In this document: positions 19,326 through 27,608 of the stretch, piece after piece
How positions within the stretch are numbered: position 1 is the first letter of the stretch
How the letters are laid out: every line of letters starts with the position of its first letter
Source of the DNA: Yoonia maritima
GTDB taxonomy: Bacteria > Pseudomonadota > Alphaproteobacteria > Rhodobacterales > Rhodobacteraceae
Direction of reading: 5' to 3'
Length of the DNA stretch: 64,000 nucleotides
Assembly (NCBI RefSeq): GCF_003003285.1
Contig: NZ_PVTP01000004.1
Location: 186,001 to 250,000 of the forward strand
Position numbers and translations under genes: made by a program
The notes under the pieces: generated by a model
Seen by the model: only the letters and a program-made list of their open reading frames with translations
The model's database searches: none
Told to the model about the DNA's origin: nothing

Positions 19326-19394
19326 TACTCGTTCCTTGGTGCAAATCAATCTGACCGGCACTTGCGGATATAAGACGTAGCTTACAAGCAAAGG

Positions 19395-19409
19395 TGACGT
19401 TAACGTAAA
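19395..19409. promoter_or_regulatory. MerR/LiuR-like operator
   Basis: TGACGTTAACGTAAA contains the perfect palindrome ACGTTAACGT (19397-19406) with one flank mismatch. It closely matches what I recall of the LiuR-type motif (TTTACGTTAACGTAAA-like). It lies in the promoter region of the MerR gene that heads the acyl-CoA dehydrogenase operon. Confidence 0.65.
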
Positions 19410-19519
19410 CGGAACGTCGCGTCATTTCAAAGCTGACGAAAGGTAAAGAAAGATGACGCTAGGGTATGAGAAATTTTATAAGAGGGAGGGAATGTGCGAA
19501 ATTCCCACTTAAGGTTGAA

Positions 19520-19888
19520 TCAGCCCAAAGTCTTTGCGGTTTCTTCACGCAGTGCGCTGAGTTCTGTCATCGTTTCTTCGAGCTGTTTTTTCTGCTCTGC
19601 GAGTTCGATCATTTGTCGATCTGCCAATGAAATCCATTCGCGCATTTGCGCTTCGGTGCCTTCATGTTCATAGATCATCAGCCATTGTCTGATGTCTTCC
19701 AAAGAGAATCCAAATCGCCGTCCACGCAAGATCAATGTCATGCGCGCAAGTTCTTTTGCGCCATAAAACCGCGAGCGCCCTTCTTTTTCTGGCGTTAGCA
19801 GTTCGATGTATTCGTAGTAACGTAACGTCCGTGGCGTCACATCGAATTCTGCACACATCTCTTTGAATGAAAGGCGTTTATCAGTCAT
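19520..19888 (-). CDS. Second MerR family regulator, paralogue of the neighbour
   Basis: The 122-residue protein has the same layout as its neighbour: MerR helix-turn-helix ([26 protein letters not shown]), then RRFGFSLEDIRQWL and a C-terminal helix. The two proteins share the [14 protein letters not shown] and RFGFSLE-IRQ patterns, so they arose by duplication. No metal-binding cysteines are seen. The start is the ATG at 19888 after AGGGAG. It is divergent from the thioesterase genes at 20031, and a TTACGTTAA half-site lies in the shared upstream region. It may control the thioesterases, itself, or the fad genes. Confidence 0.85.
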   Translation of the reverse strand: MTDKRLSFKEMCAEFDVTPRTLRYYEYIELLTPEKEGRSRFYGAKELARMTLILRGRRFGFSLEDIRQWLMIYEHEGTEAQMREWISLADRQMIELAEQKKQLEETMTELSALREETAKTLG

Positions 19889-19902
19889 CGCGTTCTCCCT
19901 TG

Positions 19903-19914
19903 CTTTAACGTAAC
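19903..19914. promoter_or_regulatory. Possible MerR half-site
   Basis: CTTTAACGTAAC contains TTAACGTAA, half of the palindrome found at 19395-19409, and lies 15 bases upstream of the second MerR gene, in the divergent region shared with the thioesterase genes. It is only a half-match, so this is tentative. Confidence 0.4.
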
Positions 19915-20030
19915 CGCTGTTTGGCGCTCGGGCAACTAGGTCTGTAAGGTAAGTTTGTGATCGGGACTTGCAGATATGGCGTGGCACGTCACAATCCCCT
20001 GACCCAGCCAATTTGCTGCAAGGATAGATA

Positions 20031-20471
20031 ATGACAGATCAGACGTCAGTGAACCGCAATAAGATTGCCCGCCAGTTCATCGAGGCGATCCCACATGCAC
20101 AGACATTGGGGATGTTGTTGACCGAAATCGGTGACGGCACAGCCGAGATTACCATGCCTTATGATGATCGCCTTGTGGGTGATCCGGAGACGGGCGTTAT
20201 TCATGGCGGAGCAGTGTCGGCTTTGATGGATACATGCAGTGGCGCAGCCGTCATGGTGCATCCTACAGCGCCAATCGCGACCGCGACACTAGATCTGCGT
20301 ATTGATTATATGCGGTCTGCAAAGCCAGGTGATAGGCTTACAACCCGCGCCGAGTGTTATCACGTGACCCGATCTGTGGCATTTATTCGGGCGACTGCAT
20401 TTGATGGTGACTTTGATCGCCCCGTTGCGACAGCCACGGGTGCCTTTACGATCGAGAGGGCCCCAGAATGA
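20031..20471 (+). CDS. PaaI-type hotdog thioesterase
   Basis: The 146-residue protein has the single hotdog domain of PaaI/YdiI-like acyl-CoA thioesterases. The central helix reads GVIHGGAVSALMDTCSGAAV, with the HGG turn and the catalytic-type Asp following it. The IATATLDLRIDYMRSAKPGD strand is also typical. It would hydrolyse an acyl-CoA in the cytoplasm; the substrate is not readable. It overlaps the next thioesterase gene by 4 bp and is divergent from the second MerR regulator. Confidence 0.88.
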   Translation: MTDQTSVNRNKIARQFIEAIPHAQTLGMLLTEIGDGTAEITMPYDDRLVGDPETGVIHGGAVSALMDTCSGAAVMVHPTAPIATATLDLRIDYMRSAKPGDRLTTRAECYHVTRSVAFIRATAFDGDFDRPVATATGAFTIERAPE

Positions 20472-20959
20472 AACGTCCTGAACCCGTTCAGGTTGTTAAG
20501 CAACGCCGTGATTCCGCGCTGCAACGTTTGGTCGAAGGTGTGCCGTATATTCAGTTTTTGGGCATTCAAATTGACCGTCGTGGTGACGAACTTACCGGTG
20601 TGTTACCTTATGATGATAAACTGATCGGGAACCCGATGCTGCCTGCATTGCATGGCGGGGTAACTGCTGCGTTTCTAGAAGTCACTGCGATCATGGAACT
20701 GACATGGTCAACGACGTGGGCAGATATGGAAGCCGGTAAGCTGACCGATGTAACCCCACGTATTGTATTGCCAAAGACGATTGATTTCACCGTCGATTAT
20801 TTGCGGCCCGGGCTTCCACGTGATGCCTATGCACGTGCGCGTGTGAACCGGTCGGGGCGTCGCTATGCGTCTGTTCACGTTGAGGCATGGCAAGACAACC
20901 GGACCCGTTTATTTGCGCAGGCCACTGGGCATTTCCTGATGCCACAACGGAATGGCTGA
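20468..20959 (+). CDS. Second PaaI-type hotdog thioesterase
   Basis: The 163-residue protein is a second hotdog domain, with PALHGGVTAAFLEVTAIMEL as the central helix and TIDFTVDYLRPGLPRD as the following strand. In place of the catalytic Asp after HGG it has Glu (FLEVT), as seen in some members. It is translationally coupled to the thioesterase before it and to the MATE gene after it (8-bp overlap). The tandem suggests a heteromeric pair, as found in other roseobacters, though that is inference. Confidence 0.85.
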   Translation: MKRPEPVQVVKQRRDSALQRLVEGVPYIQFLGIQIDRRGDELTGVLPYDDKLIGNPMLPALHGGVTAAFLEVTAIMELTWSTTWADMEAGKLTDVTPRIVLPKTIDFTVDYLRPGLPRDAYARARVNRSGRRYASVHVEAWQDNRTRLFAQATGHFLMPQRNG

Positions 20960-22280
20960 TATCGCGCGGCTGACGCATCGTCGGGTCCTGACCATCGCGC
21001 TGCCGGTTGTGTTATCTAATGCCACGGTTCCGATCCTTGGCGTAGTTGATACAGGCGTTGTGGGCCAGATGGGCGAGGCGGCACCAATTGGTGCCGTCGG
21101 TATCGGCGCGATCATCCTGACTGCGATTTATTGGATTTTTGGTTTCCTGCGTATGGGGACTTCGGGCCTGACGGCGCAAGCGACTGGCGCAAAGAACGAG
21201 GCCGAGGTCGCGGCGCTTTTGACCCGCTCACTGATCATCGGCCTTAGTGCGGGCGTCGCGATTATCTTATTGCAAGGGCTGTTGTTTGCAGGTGCGTTCC
21301 GCGTATCGCCAGCCACGCCAGAGGTCGAAAACCTCGCGCGTCAGTATATGGCAATTCGCGTTTGGTCCGCTCCAGCGATGATCGCGCTTTATGGAATCAC
21401 AGGGTGGCTAATCGGGCAGGAGCGTACTGGCGCCGTCTTCGCGATCCAGTTGTTGATGAATGGGACCAACATTGCGTTGGATTTGCTGTTTGTCCTTGGG
21501 TTCGAATGGGGCGTTCAAGGGGTCGCATGGGCGACGTTCATTGCTGAATGGGCCGGTGTGGTACTGGGTCTATGGCTGTGCCGTGCAGCGTTTGCTGTCC
21601 GTGATTGGCGCGACTGGGCGCGGGTGTTGGACCGGGCGCGGCTGATCAACATGGCTGCGGTGAATTCGGACATTATGATCCGTTCTGTTTTGCTGCAGGC
21701 GATCTTTGTCAGTTTCTTGTTCTTTGGCGCGAAGTTTGGAGAGGTCCAATTGGCGGCAAACCATATCCTGCTGCAATTCCTAAGCGTCACCGGCTATGCG
21801 ATGGATGGTTTCGCTGTCGCGGCCGAGGCATTGGTCGGGAATGCGATGGGTGCCCGTTCACGCGCTGCGCTGCGCCGAAGTGCAGTGATGACCACCTTCT
21901 GGGGCGGTGTAATTTGTATCGTGCTGGCCATCTGTTTTGCAGTTTTCGGAACAACGATCATCGCGATCATGGCAAAGAACGTACCGGTCCAAGAGGCGGC
22001 AGCTATCTATTTGCCCTATATGGTTGCCGCGCCAATCGTTGGGGTGCTGCCATGGATGATGGATGGGATATTCATCGGTGCAACCCGAACCAAGGACATG
22101 CGCAACATGATGATCATCTCGACGATCATCTATTTCGCGGCGGTGATTCCTTTGATGCAGGCCTATGGAAACCACGGTTTGTGGTTGGGGTTACTGCTTA
22201 GCTTTGTCGTGCGTGGCATCACACTGGGATGGAAATATCCGGGGTTAGAGGCGGCTTCAGAGCCAGTCGCCTCTGCCTGA
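20952..22280 (+). CDS. MATE family efflux transporter (DinF-like)
   Basis: The 442-residue membrane protein has about twelve hydrophobic segments and the MATE pattern of two homologous halves. The N-terminal [20 protein letters not shown] and [20 protein letters not shown] segments resemble the DinF group, which uses proton or sodium gradients to expel cationic or organic compounds. It is coupled to the thioesterases by an 8-bp overlap. Its last 24 bases overlap the end of pyrD on the other strand. The substrate is unknown. Confidence 0.9.
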   Translation: MADIARLTHRRVLTIALPVVLSNATVPILGVVDTGVVGQMGEAAPIGAVGIGAIILTAIYWIFGFLRMGTSGLTAQATGAKNEAEVAALLTRSLIIGLSAGVAIILLQGLLFAGAFRVSPATPEVENLARQYMAIRVWSAPAMIALYGITGWLIGQERTGAVFAIQLLMNGTNIALDLLFVLGFEWGVQGVAWATFIAEWAGVVLGLWLCRAAFAVRDWRDWARVLDRARLINMAAVNSDIMIRSVLLQAIFVSFLFFGAKFGEVQLAANHILLQFLSVTGYAMDGFAVAAEALVGNAMGARSRAALRRSAVMTTFWGGVICIVLAICFAVFGTTIIAIMAKNVPVQEAAAIYLPYMVAAPIVGVLPWMMDGIFIGATRTKDMRNMMIISTIIYFAAVIPLMQAYGNHGLWLGLLLSFVVRGITLGWKYPGLEAASEPVASA

Positions 22281-23309
22281 TCCAACCGCATCACTGACAT
22301 TCGCGAAACCGTCGCGTTCTAGTAAAGCATCGAGCCCGCGCGTGATTTCATCGACTAGTGAGACGCCGCCGTAAACCAAGGCGGTGTATAGTTGAACGAC
22401 CGAAGCGCCTGCACGGATTTTTTGGTAGGCCTGTTCGGCGCTGCCGACACCGCCAACCCCGATGATAGGCAGGTCGGTCATACCGGATAGCTGCGCCAAT
22501 GTCCGTGTGGATTTTTCGAACAGGGGTTGCCCTGACAATCCACCTTTTTCGGCGGCATGTGGTCCGCGTAGACCAATGCGATCAAGCGTGGTGTTTGTCG
22601 CCACGATTGCCGAGATGCCTGACGCATTTGCGACCTCGGCCACTTCGGCCAATTCGTCGGCAGTCAGGTCTGGTGCGATCTTTAGAAACACGGGGATTTT
22701 TGTCTCAAGCGCATTGCGCGCGTCCATAACCCCAGCAAGAAGCGCAGCAAGTGCTGCTTTGCCTTGCAGATCACGCAGCTTTTCGGTGTTTGGCGACGAT
22801 ACGTTGACCGTTGCGAAATCGACGTGCGGGCCGCAATGCGTCAGCACTGTCGCAAAATCGGCTGCGCGGTCGGTGCTGTCTTTGTTCGCGCCAAGGTTCA
22901 GGCCAAGAACGCGGTCCTTGGGGCGTTGGGCAAGGCGGGTGCCGATGGCCTCCATCCCGTCGTTGTTAAACCCAAAGCGGTTGATGGCGGCTTGGTCCTC
23001 GGTCAGGCGGAACAGCCTTGGCTTTGGATTGCCTGGCTGTGGGCGGGGGGTTGCGGCGCCTACCTCTAAAAAACCAAAGCCGGTGCGGGCCAGCGCATTC
23101 AACGCAGTCGCGTTTTTGTCAAAGCCGGCAGCAAGGCCAACAGGGTTAGGCAGATCAAGGCCTGCCAATTGCGTGCGCAGCCGGTCAGATGTGAACGGGC
23201 CGCCGCGCGGGCCAAGCCCTGTGTTCAAAGCCTCGAGTGCAAGACCATGGGCGGTTTCAGAATCAATACGGCGTAGGGCAGCAAGGCCGATTTGTTCTAA
23301 CAGCTTCAT
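22257..23309 (-). CDS. pyrD: Dihydroorotate dehydrogenase (quinone), class 2
   Basis: It oxidises dihydroorotate to orotate in pyrimidine synthesis, feeding electrons to quinone at the inner membrane. The 350-residue protein has the amphipathic N-terminal helix for membrane contact, the FMN-binding region ([30 protein letters not shown]), and NVSSPNT where the catalytic Ser is typical of class 2 enzymes. The start is the ATG at 23309, overlapping the stop of the DUF952 gene as ATGA. The 3' end overlaps MATE convergently. Confidence 0.94.
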   Translation of the reverse strand: MKLLEQIGLAALRRIDSETAHGLALEALNTGLGPRGGPFTSDRLRTQLAGLDLPNPVGLAAGFDKNATALNALARTGFGFLEVGAATPRPQPGNPKPRLFRLTEDQAAINRFGFNNDGMEAIGTRLAQRPKDRVLGLNLGANKDSTDRAADFATVLTHCGPHVDFATVNVSSPNTEKLRDLQGKAALAALLAGVMDARNALETKIPVFLKIAPDLTADELAEVAEVANASGISAIVATNTTLDRIGLRGPHAAEKGGLSGQPLFEKSTRTLAQLSGMTDLPIIGVGGVGSAEQAYQKIRAGASVVQLYTALVYGGVSLVDEITRGLDALLERDGFANVSDAVGSGRGDWL

Positions 23310-23638
23310 GATAGTTCCGGGAATTGGTGGATTCCATCGATCAGCGGTAGTGGCGCGTCCCACAACACATCTGACATGCGTAGATTGCGGTAGAGATGGG
23401 GGAACAGCACGCCTTCGCGGGCAGGTTCCCATTTGAGCGGGTCAAGTGTGTCAGCCTCAAGCGCCAGCAAAACAAGCCCCTCGGCACCAGCAAAGTATTT
23501 TGCGGCAGTCTCGGCGACAGTTTCGGCGGTCGAAAAGTGAACATATCCATCAGCCACATCAATCGGCGCACCTTGGGTTTCGCCTTTGGCTTGCAGGTCT
23601 GCCCATTCGTGGGCGCGGAAAATTTTGTATATCAGCAT
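23306..23638 (-). CDS. DUF952 family protein
   Basis: The 110-residue protein fits DUF952: the N-terminal [12 protein letters not shown], the middle [19 protein letters not shown] and the C-terminal [12 protein letters not shown]. The His/Ser in VHFST and the Arg in LYRNL are the most conserved points of the family, whose activity is not established to my knowledge. The start at 23638 (MLIYKIF) is chosen on family grounds; the frame runs 13 codons further up. It is coupled to pyrD by a 4-bp overlap, a common pairing in this group. Confidence 0.85.
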   Translation of the reverse strand: MLIYKIFRAHEWADLQAKGETQGAPIDVADGYVHFSTAETVAETAAKYFAGAEGLVLLALEADTLDPLKWEPAREGVLFPHLYRNLRMSDVLWDAPLPLIDGIHQFPELS

Positions 23639-23800
23639 GGCGTTGTCATGGAGGTTGCACACAAATTGGTCAAGCACCGGATCGCAGCCCGGATATGCTG
23701 GAACTTAACGTAGGGGCAGTCGGGCTGTATTGGCGAAGCCATTTGACTCTGAACTAGGCCGTTGCCAAGCTACGGCCATTCCAACTTGGGGACTGAAACA

Positions 23801-25357
23801 ATGATTTCACGTATTTTGACATCCACCTGTGCACTGGCACTGTCTGCGGGGGCCGCTGCGGCCGACTATTCGCTGACGATCCTGCACACAAACGACTTTC
23901 ACGCGCGGTTTGAACCAATCAGCAAATATGACAGCGGTTGTTCTTCCGAAGACAACGCTGCTGGCGAATGCTTTGGCGGTACTGCGCGTTTGGTAACTGC
24001 AATTGCTGATGCGCGCGCGCGCAGCAACAACAGCATCCTTGTGGATGGCGGTGACCAATTCCAAGGCACATTGTTCTACACCTACTATAAAGGTGCGATG
24101 GCTGCGGAATTCATGAACAAGCTTGGCTATGATGCGATGACAGTGGGTAACCACGAATTCGACGATGGCCCAGAAGTTCTGCGTGGGTTCATGGATTCGG
24201 TTGAATTCCCTGTGCTGATGTCCAACGCTGATGTATCAGGCGAGCCTTTGCTGGCTGACGTCCTGATGAAATCCACAGTGATTGAGCAGGGCGGCGAAAA
24301 AATCGGTCTTATCGGTCTTACGCCACATGACACACATGAACTCGCAAGCCCCGGCGACAACATCATCTTTACTGACCCTTCTGAAGCGGTTCAGGGCGAA
24401 GTGGATAAACTGACCGAAGCAGGCGTGAATAAGATCATCGTTCTGTCGCACTCTGGCTATGTTGTTGACCAGCAGGTTGCTGCAAACACGACTGGCGTTG
24501 ACGTGATCGTTGGTGGTCACTCGAACACATTGCTGGGTGATATGGACGGCGCTGCTGGTTCTTATCCAACAATGGTTGGCGACACGGCAATCGTGCAGGC
24601 CTATGCCTACGGTAAATTCTTGGGTGAGTTGAACGTTACCTTTGATGACGCTGGTGTTCTGACCGAAGCATCGGGTGCGCCATTGCTAATCGACGGCCAA
24701 GTTGCCGAAGATGCAGAAACTGTTGCGCGCATCTCTGAACTGGCACAGCCGCTCGAGGAAATCCGTAACAAGGTTGTGGCTGTTGCGGCTTCTGCGATCG
24801 AAGGCAACCGCGACGTTTGCCGTGCGATGGAATGTTCAGGTGGTAACCTGATTGCAGACGCGATGCTTGATCGTGTTGCAGATCAGGGCATCCAAATCGC
24901 GATTGCGAACTCTGGTGGTATCCGTGCCAGCATCGACGAAGGCGACGTCACTATGGGTGAAGTCCTGACTGTGCTGCCATTCCAGAACACACTGTCTACA
25001 TTCTATGTGAGCGGGGAGACTGTTGTTGCCGCACTCGAAAATGGTGTGAGCCAAATCGAAGAGGGCGCAGGTCGTTTCCCGCAGGTTGCTGGTATCACTT
25101 TCACTGTTGATGCTGCCGCAGAGGCCGGAAGCCGTGTGTCAGACGTGATGGTTGCAGGTGAAGCTATTGATTTGGCTGCGACATATGGTCTGGTCTCCAA
25201 CAACTACGTTCGTAACGGTGGCGATGGTTACGCGATGTTTAAAGATGCATCCGATGCCTATGACTTTGGCCCAGACCTTGCAGATGTGACTGCAGAGTAT
25301 CTGGCGGCGAATGCGCCATATGCACCATATACAGATGGTCGTATCGCGCTGAAGTAA
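23801..25357 (+). CDS. Periplasmic 5'-nucleotidase / UshA-like metallophosphatase
   Basis: The 518-residue protein begins with a signal peptide (cleavage near AAAADYS, residue 21). The N-terminal metallophosphatase domain shows TILHTNDFHAR, VDGGDQFQG, VGNHEFDDG, VLSHSGY and GGHSNT, the metal ligands of the calcineurin-like fold. The C-terminal 5'-nucleotidase domain shows SGGIRASIDEGDVT and NNYVRNGGDGY. It would release nucleosides and phosphate from extracellular nucleotides; the salvage operon at 7.3 kb could use the products. A strong terminator follows at 25379-25410. Confidence 0.93.
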   Translation: MISRILTSTCALALSAGAAAADYSLTILHTNDFHARFEPISKYDSGCSSEDNAAGECFGGTARLVTAIADARARSNNSILVDGGDQFQGTLFYTYYKGAMAAEFMNKLGYDAMTVGNHEFDDGPEVLRGFMDSVEFPVLMSNADVSGEPLLADVLMKSTVIEQGGEKIGLIGLTPHDTHELASPGDNIIFTDPSEAVQGEVDKLTEAGVNKIIVLSHSGYVVDQQVAANTTGVDVIVGGHSNTLLGDMDGAAGSYPTMVGDTAIVQAYAYGKFLGELNVTFDDAGVLTEASGAPLLIDGQVAEDAETVARISELAQPLEEIRNKVVAVAASAIEGNRDVCRAMECSGGNLIADAMLDRVADQGIQIAIANSGGIRASIDEGDVTMGEVLTVLPFQNTLSTFYVSGETVVAALENGVSQIEEGAGRFPQVAGITFTVDAAAEAGSRVSDVMVAGEAIDLAATYGLVSNNYVRNGGDGYAMFKDASDAYDFGPDLADVTAEYLAANAPYAPYTDGRIALK

Positions 25358-25378
25358 GTCAAGAAAAAGTCGAACAAG

Positions 25379-25410
25379 GCGCGCTGCGGTTATCCGCGGC
25401 GCGCTTTTTT
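25379..25410 (+). terminator. Intrinsic terminator of the 5'-nucleotidase gene
   Basis: GCGCGCTGCGG and CCGCGGCGCGC form an 11-bp stem with one G-U pair and a TTAT loop, followed directly by TTTTTT. It is 21 bases after the stop codon. Confidence 0.9.
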
Positions 25411-25485
25411 GTGGGCGTAAATCAAATTTCTAGAAATTTGATGCCTCACCAGCGGATATTTGTGTAGGTAAAGGGAAGTGGTCGC

Positions 25486-25512
25486 TTGACCCTTTGGTCG
25501 CAGTGCAATAAT
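25486..25512 (+). promoter_or_regulatory. Possible promoter of tRNA-Gly
   Basis: TTGACC at 25486-25491 and AATAAT at 25507-25512 with a 15-base spacer resemble sigma-70 boxes, ending 15 bases before the mature tRNA 5' end. The spacer is short, so this is tentative. Confidence 0.4.
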
Positions 25513-25527
25513 TCATCCCTACAGCGC

Positions 25528-25601
25528 GCGGGCGTTGTGTAATGGTAAGACCTCAGCCTTCCAAGCTGATGACACGGGTTCGATTCCCGTCGCCCGCTCC
25601 A
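25528..25601 (+). tRNA. tRNA-Gly (anticodon TCC)
   Basis: A full cloverleaf is present: acceptor GCGGGCG pairs with CGCCCGC, the anticodon stem TCAGC/GCTGA closes the loop CTTCCAA with anticodon TCC, and the T-arm CGGGTTCGATTCCCG is canonical. The CCA end is encoded (25599-25601). It stands alone between the 5'-nucleotidase terminator and the ABC exporter gene. Confidence 0.97.
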
Positions 25602-25703
25602 AAATTTCCATTTAGAATTGTACTACGGTTATACGAATGGCCGCCTTGTTAAACAGGGCAGGCGGTTTTATGTCTTTTGGCAAGCAATATAGATGAGACT
25701 GTA

Positions 25704-27494
25704 ATGGCCCGATCCCCCAAAGTCGTTGAAGAACGCGCACCAGGAAAACGAATTAGCGCGCTCAAGGCGCTCTGGCCGTTTCTACAGCCTTATAAGCTTA
25801 ACATTATTGGCGCTGGGCTTGCGTTGATCTTTACGGCTACCATTTCGCTAATTTTACCAATTGCTGCACGGTTGATCGTCGATAACTTTAGTGCAGATAA
25901 CGGAGAGATGTTGTCGCAGCACTTTACGACGATGCTTATTTTCGCGGGGTTGCTCGCTTTGGGCACGGCGGTGCGTTATTTTCTTGTGACCCGGCTGGGT
26001 GAACGCATTGTTGCGGACATTCGCAAAGCGGTCTTTGGCCGCATGATCGGGATGAGCCCTGCATTTTATGAACGCGTGATGACCGGCGAGGTGTTAAGCC
26101 GCATTACCACGGACACCACTTTGATCCTTTCTGTCGTTGGCAGTTCGGCATCTATCGCGTTGCGCAATGTTTTGATTTTCCTTGGTGGCGTCGTGTTGAT
26201 GCTTTTGACTTCGGTCAAGATGAGCGTAATGGTTCTTTGGCCGATCCCTGTCGTGCTGTTTCCTATGATGATCTTGGGTCGCCGTGTCCGGAGCCTTTCG
26301 AAGGAAAATCAAGACCTCATCGCCGAATCAAGCGGTGGCGCATCTGAACAATTGCTATCGGCCCAAACGGTGCAGGCCTTTACCCACGAAGATCGTAGTC
26401 GCGCGAAGTTCGATGAGGTGACTGAACAAAGTTATAGGTCTGCGCGTCGCCGTATTTTAACCCGCGCATTTTTAACTGCGCTGGTTATCTTTATGGTGTT
26501 TTCTGCCATCGTGATGTTCCTGAATATGGGGTCGCAAGATGTCCGCACAGGCGAAACGACCGAAGGCGGTTTGGTTCAGTTTATGATTTACACAATCATG
26601 GTAGGCGGCGCGGTCGCTGCCCTGTCCGAAGTCTGGGGCGAGCTGCAACGTGCAGCTGGTGCAACCGAACGGTTAGTTGAATTGCTAACAATTCAAGATA
26701 CTGTCCAGGACCCAGATGAACCCGAAGCTGTCGTTGCGCCGGTGAAGGGTGGCCTGACGTTTGACAATCTTCACTTTAGCTACCCTTCGCGGTCGGATAT
26801 TCCAGCGCTTCACGGTATTAACTTAGACATTAAACCGGGTGAAACCGTTGCGCTTGTTGGGCCTTCTGGGGCTGGTAAAAGCACGATGATCCACATGGTG
26901 CAGCGATTTTATGATCCGCAGGTTGGTTCCGTTCGAATGGACGGACAGGATCTACGCGAACTGGAGCGTTCCGAATTTCGCAAGCATATCGCGTTGGTGC
27001 CACAAGACCCGGTGATTTTTGCCGACACGGCGCGTGAAAACATCCGCTTTGGCCGTCCAGCTGCGACAGATGCTGAGGTTGAAGAAGCCGCCAAAGCCGC
27101 GGCCGCACATGATTTCTTGATGGCGTTGCCTGACGGCTATGAAAGCTATGTTGGTGAACGGGGCGTGATGCTGTCAGGTGGGCAAAAGCAGCGTATCGCC
27201 ATTGCGCGGGCGATTTTACGTGATGCGCCGATTTTATTGCTCGACGAGGCCACAAGCGCGCTTGATGCAGAAAGCGAACATGCCGTTCAAAGTGCCGTTG
27301 ATGAGCTGGCGAAAACGCGCACGACGCTGATTGTCGCCCACCGTTTGGCAACGGTCAAAAAAGCGGACCGTATTGTTGTGTTCGAAGAGGGTAGGATCGT
27401 CGCTCAAGGGACCCACGATAGTCTTGTGGCGCAGGGTGGTCTGTACGCGCGTTTGGCAAAATTGCAATTTACCGACGGTGTTGCCGCAGAATAG
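25704..27494 (+). CDS. ABC exporter, fused membrane and ATPase domains (MsbA-like)
   Basis: The 596-residue half-transporter has six predicted membrane helices (about residues 25-310) and a C-terminal nucleotide-binding domain with Walker A GPSGAGKST, the Q-loop PQDP, signature LSGGQKQR, Walker B LLLDEATSALDAES and the H-loop AHRLATV. It would work as a homodimer exporting lipids, peptides or drugs. The start at the ATG 25704 (MARSPKVV) is preferred over the TTG at 25677. The gene is single, without a partner subunit. The substrate is unknown. Confidence 0.92.
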   Translation: MARSPKVVEERAPGKRISALKALWPFLQPYKLNIIGAGLALIFTATISLILPIAARLIVDNFSADNGEMLSQHFTTMLIFAGLLALGTAVRYFLVTRLGERIVADIRKAVFGRMIGMSPAFYERVMTGEVLSRITTDTTLILSVVGSSASIALRNVLIFLGGVVLMLLTSVKMSVMVLWPIPVVLFPMMILGRRVRSLSKENQDLIAESSGGASEQLLSAQTVQAFTHEDRSRAKFDEVTEQSYRSARRRILTRAFLTALVIFMVFSAIVMFLNMGSQDVRTGETTEGGLVQFMIYTIMVGGAVAALSEVWGELQRAAGATERLVELLTIQDTVQDPDEPEAVVAPVKGGLTFDNLHFSYPSRSDIPALHGINLDIKPGETVALVGPSGAGKSTMIHMVQRFYDPQVGSVRMDGQDLRELERSEFRKHIALVPQDPVIFADTARENIRFGRPAATDAEVEEAAKAAAAHDFLMALPDGYESYVGERGVMLSGGQKQRIAIARAILRDAPILLLDEATSALDAESEHAVQSAVDELAKTRTTLIVAHRLATVKKADRIVVFEEGRIVAQGTHDSLVAQGGLYARLAKLQFTDGVAAE

Positions 27495-27534
27495 TGCGAA
27501 AATTTCGCAGCGTCAGACTTGCGAAAATTTGCGT
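27495..27534. promoter_or_regulatory. Repeated TGCGAAAATTT dyads upstream of acyl-CoA ligase
   Basis: TGCGAAAATTTCGCA (27495-27509) is a palindrome around a central A, and TTGCGAAAATTTGCG (27520-27534) repeats its core 24-25 bases later. The two copies are on the same face of the helix if spaced by about two turns. They begin right after the ABC exporter stop and lie about 75-115 bases before the acyl-CoA ligase start, so they look like a double operator for that gene. The cognate regulator is unknown. Confidence 0.5.
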
Positions 27535-27608
27535 ATATGCCCACGCTGTCCCGCAAGACAATGACCGCCCGTTAACAGGCGGCGAAATACCAGGGGAGGA
27601 GAAACGGC

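Noticed and set aside
22462-23436. 324-codon plus-strand frame opposite pyrD
   Set aside because: It is an antisense shadow rich in Arg, Pro and Ser, typical of reverse-frame translation.
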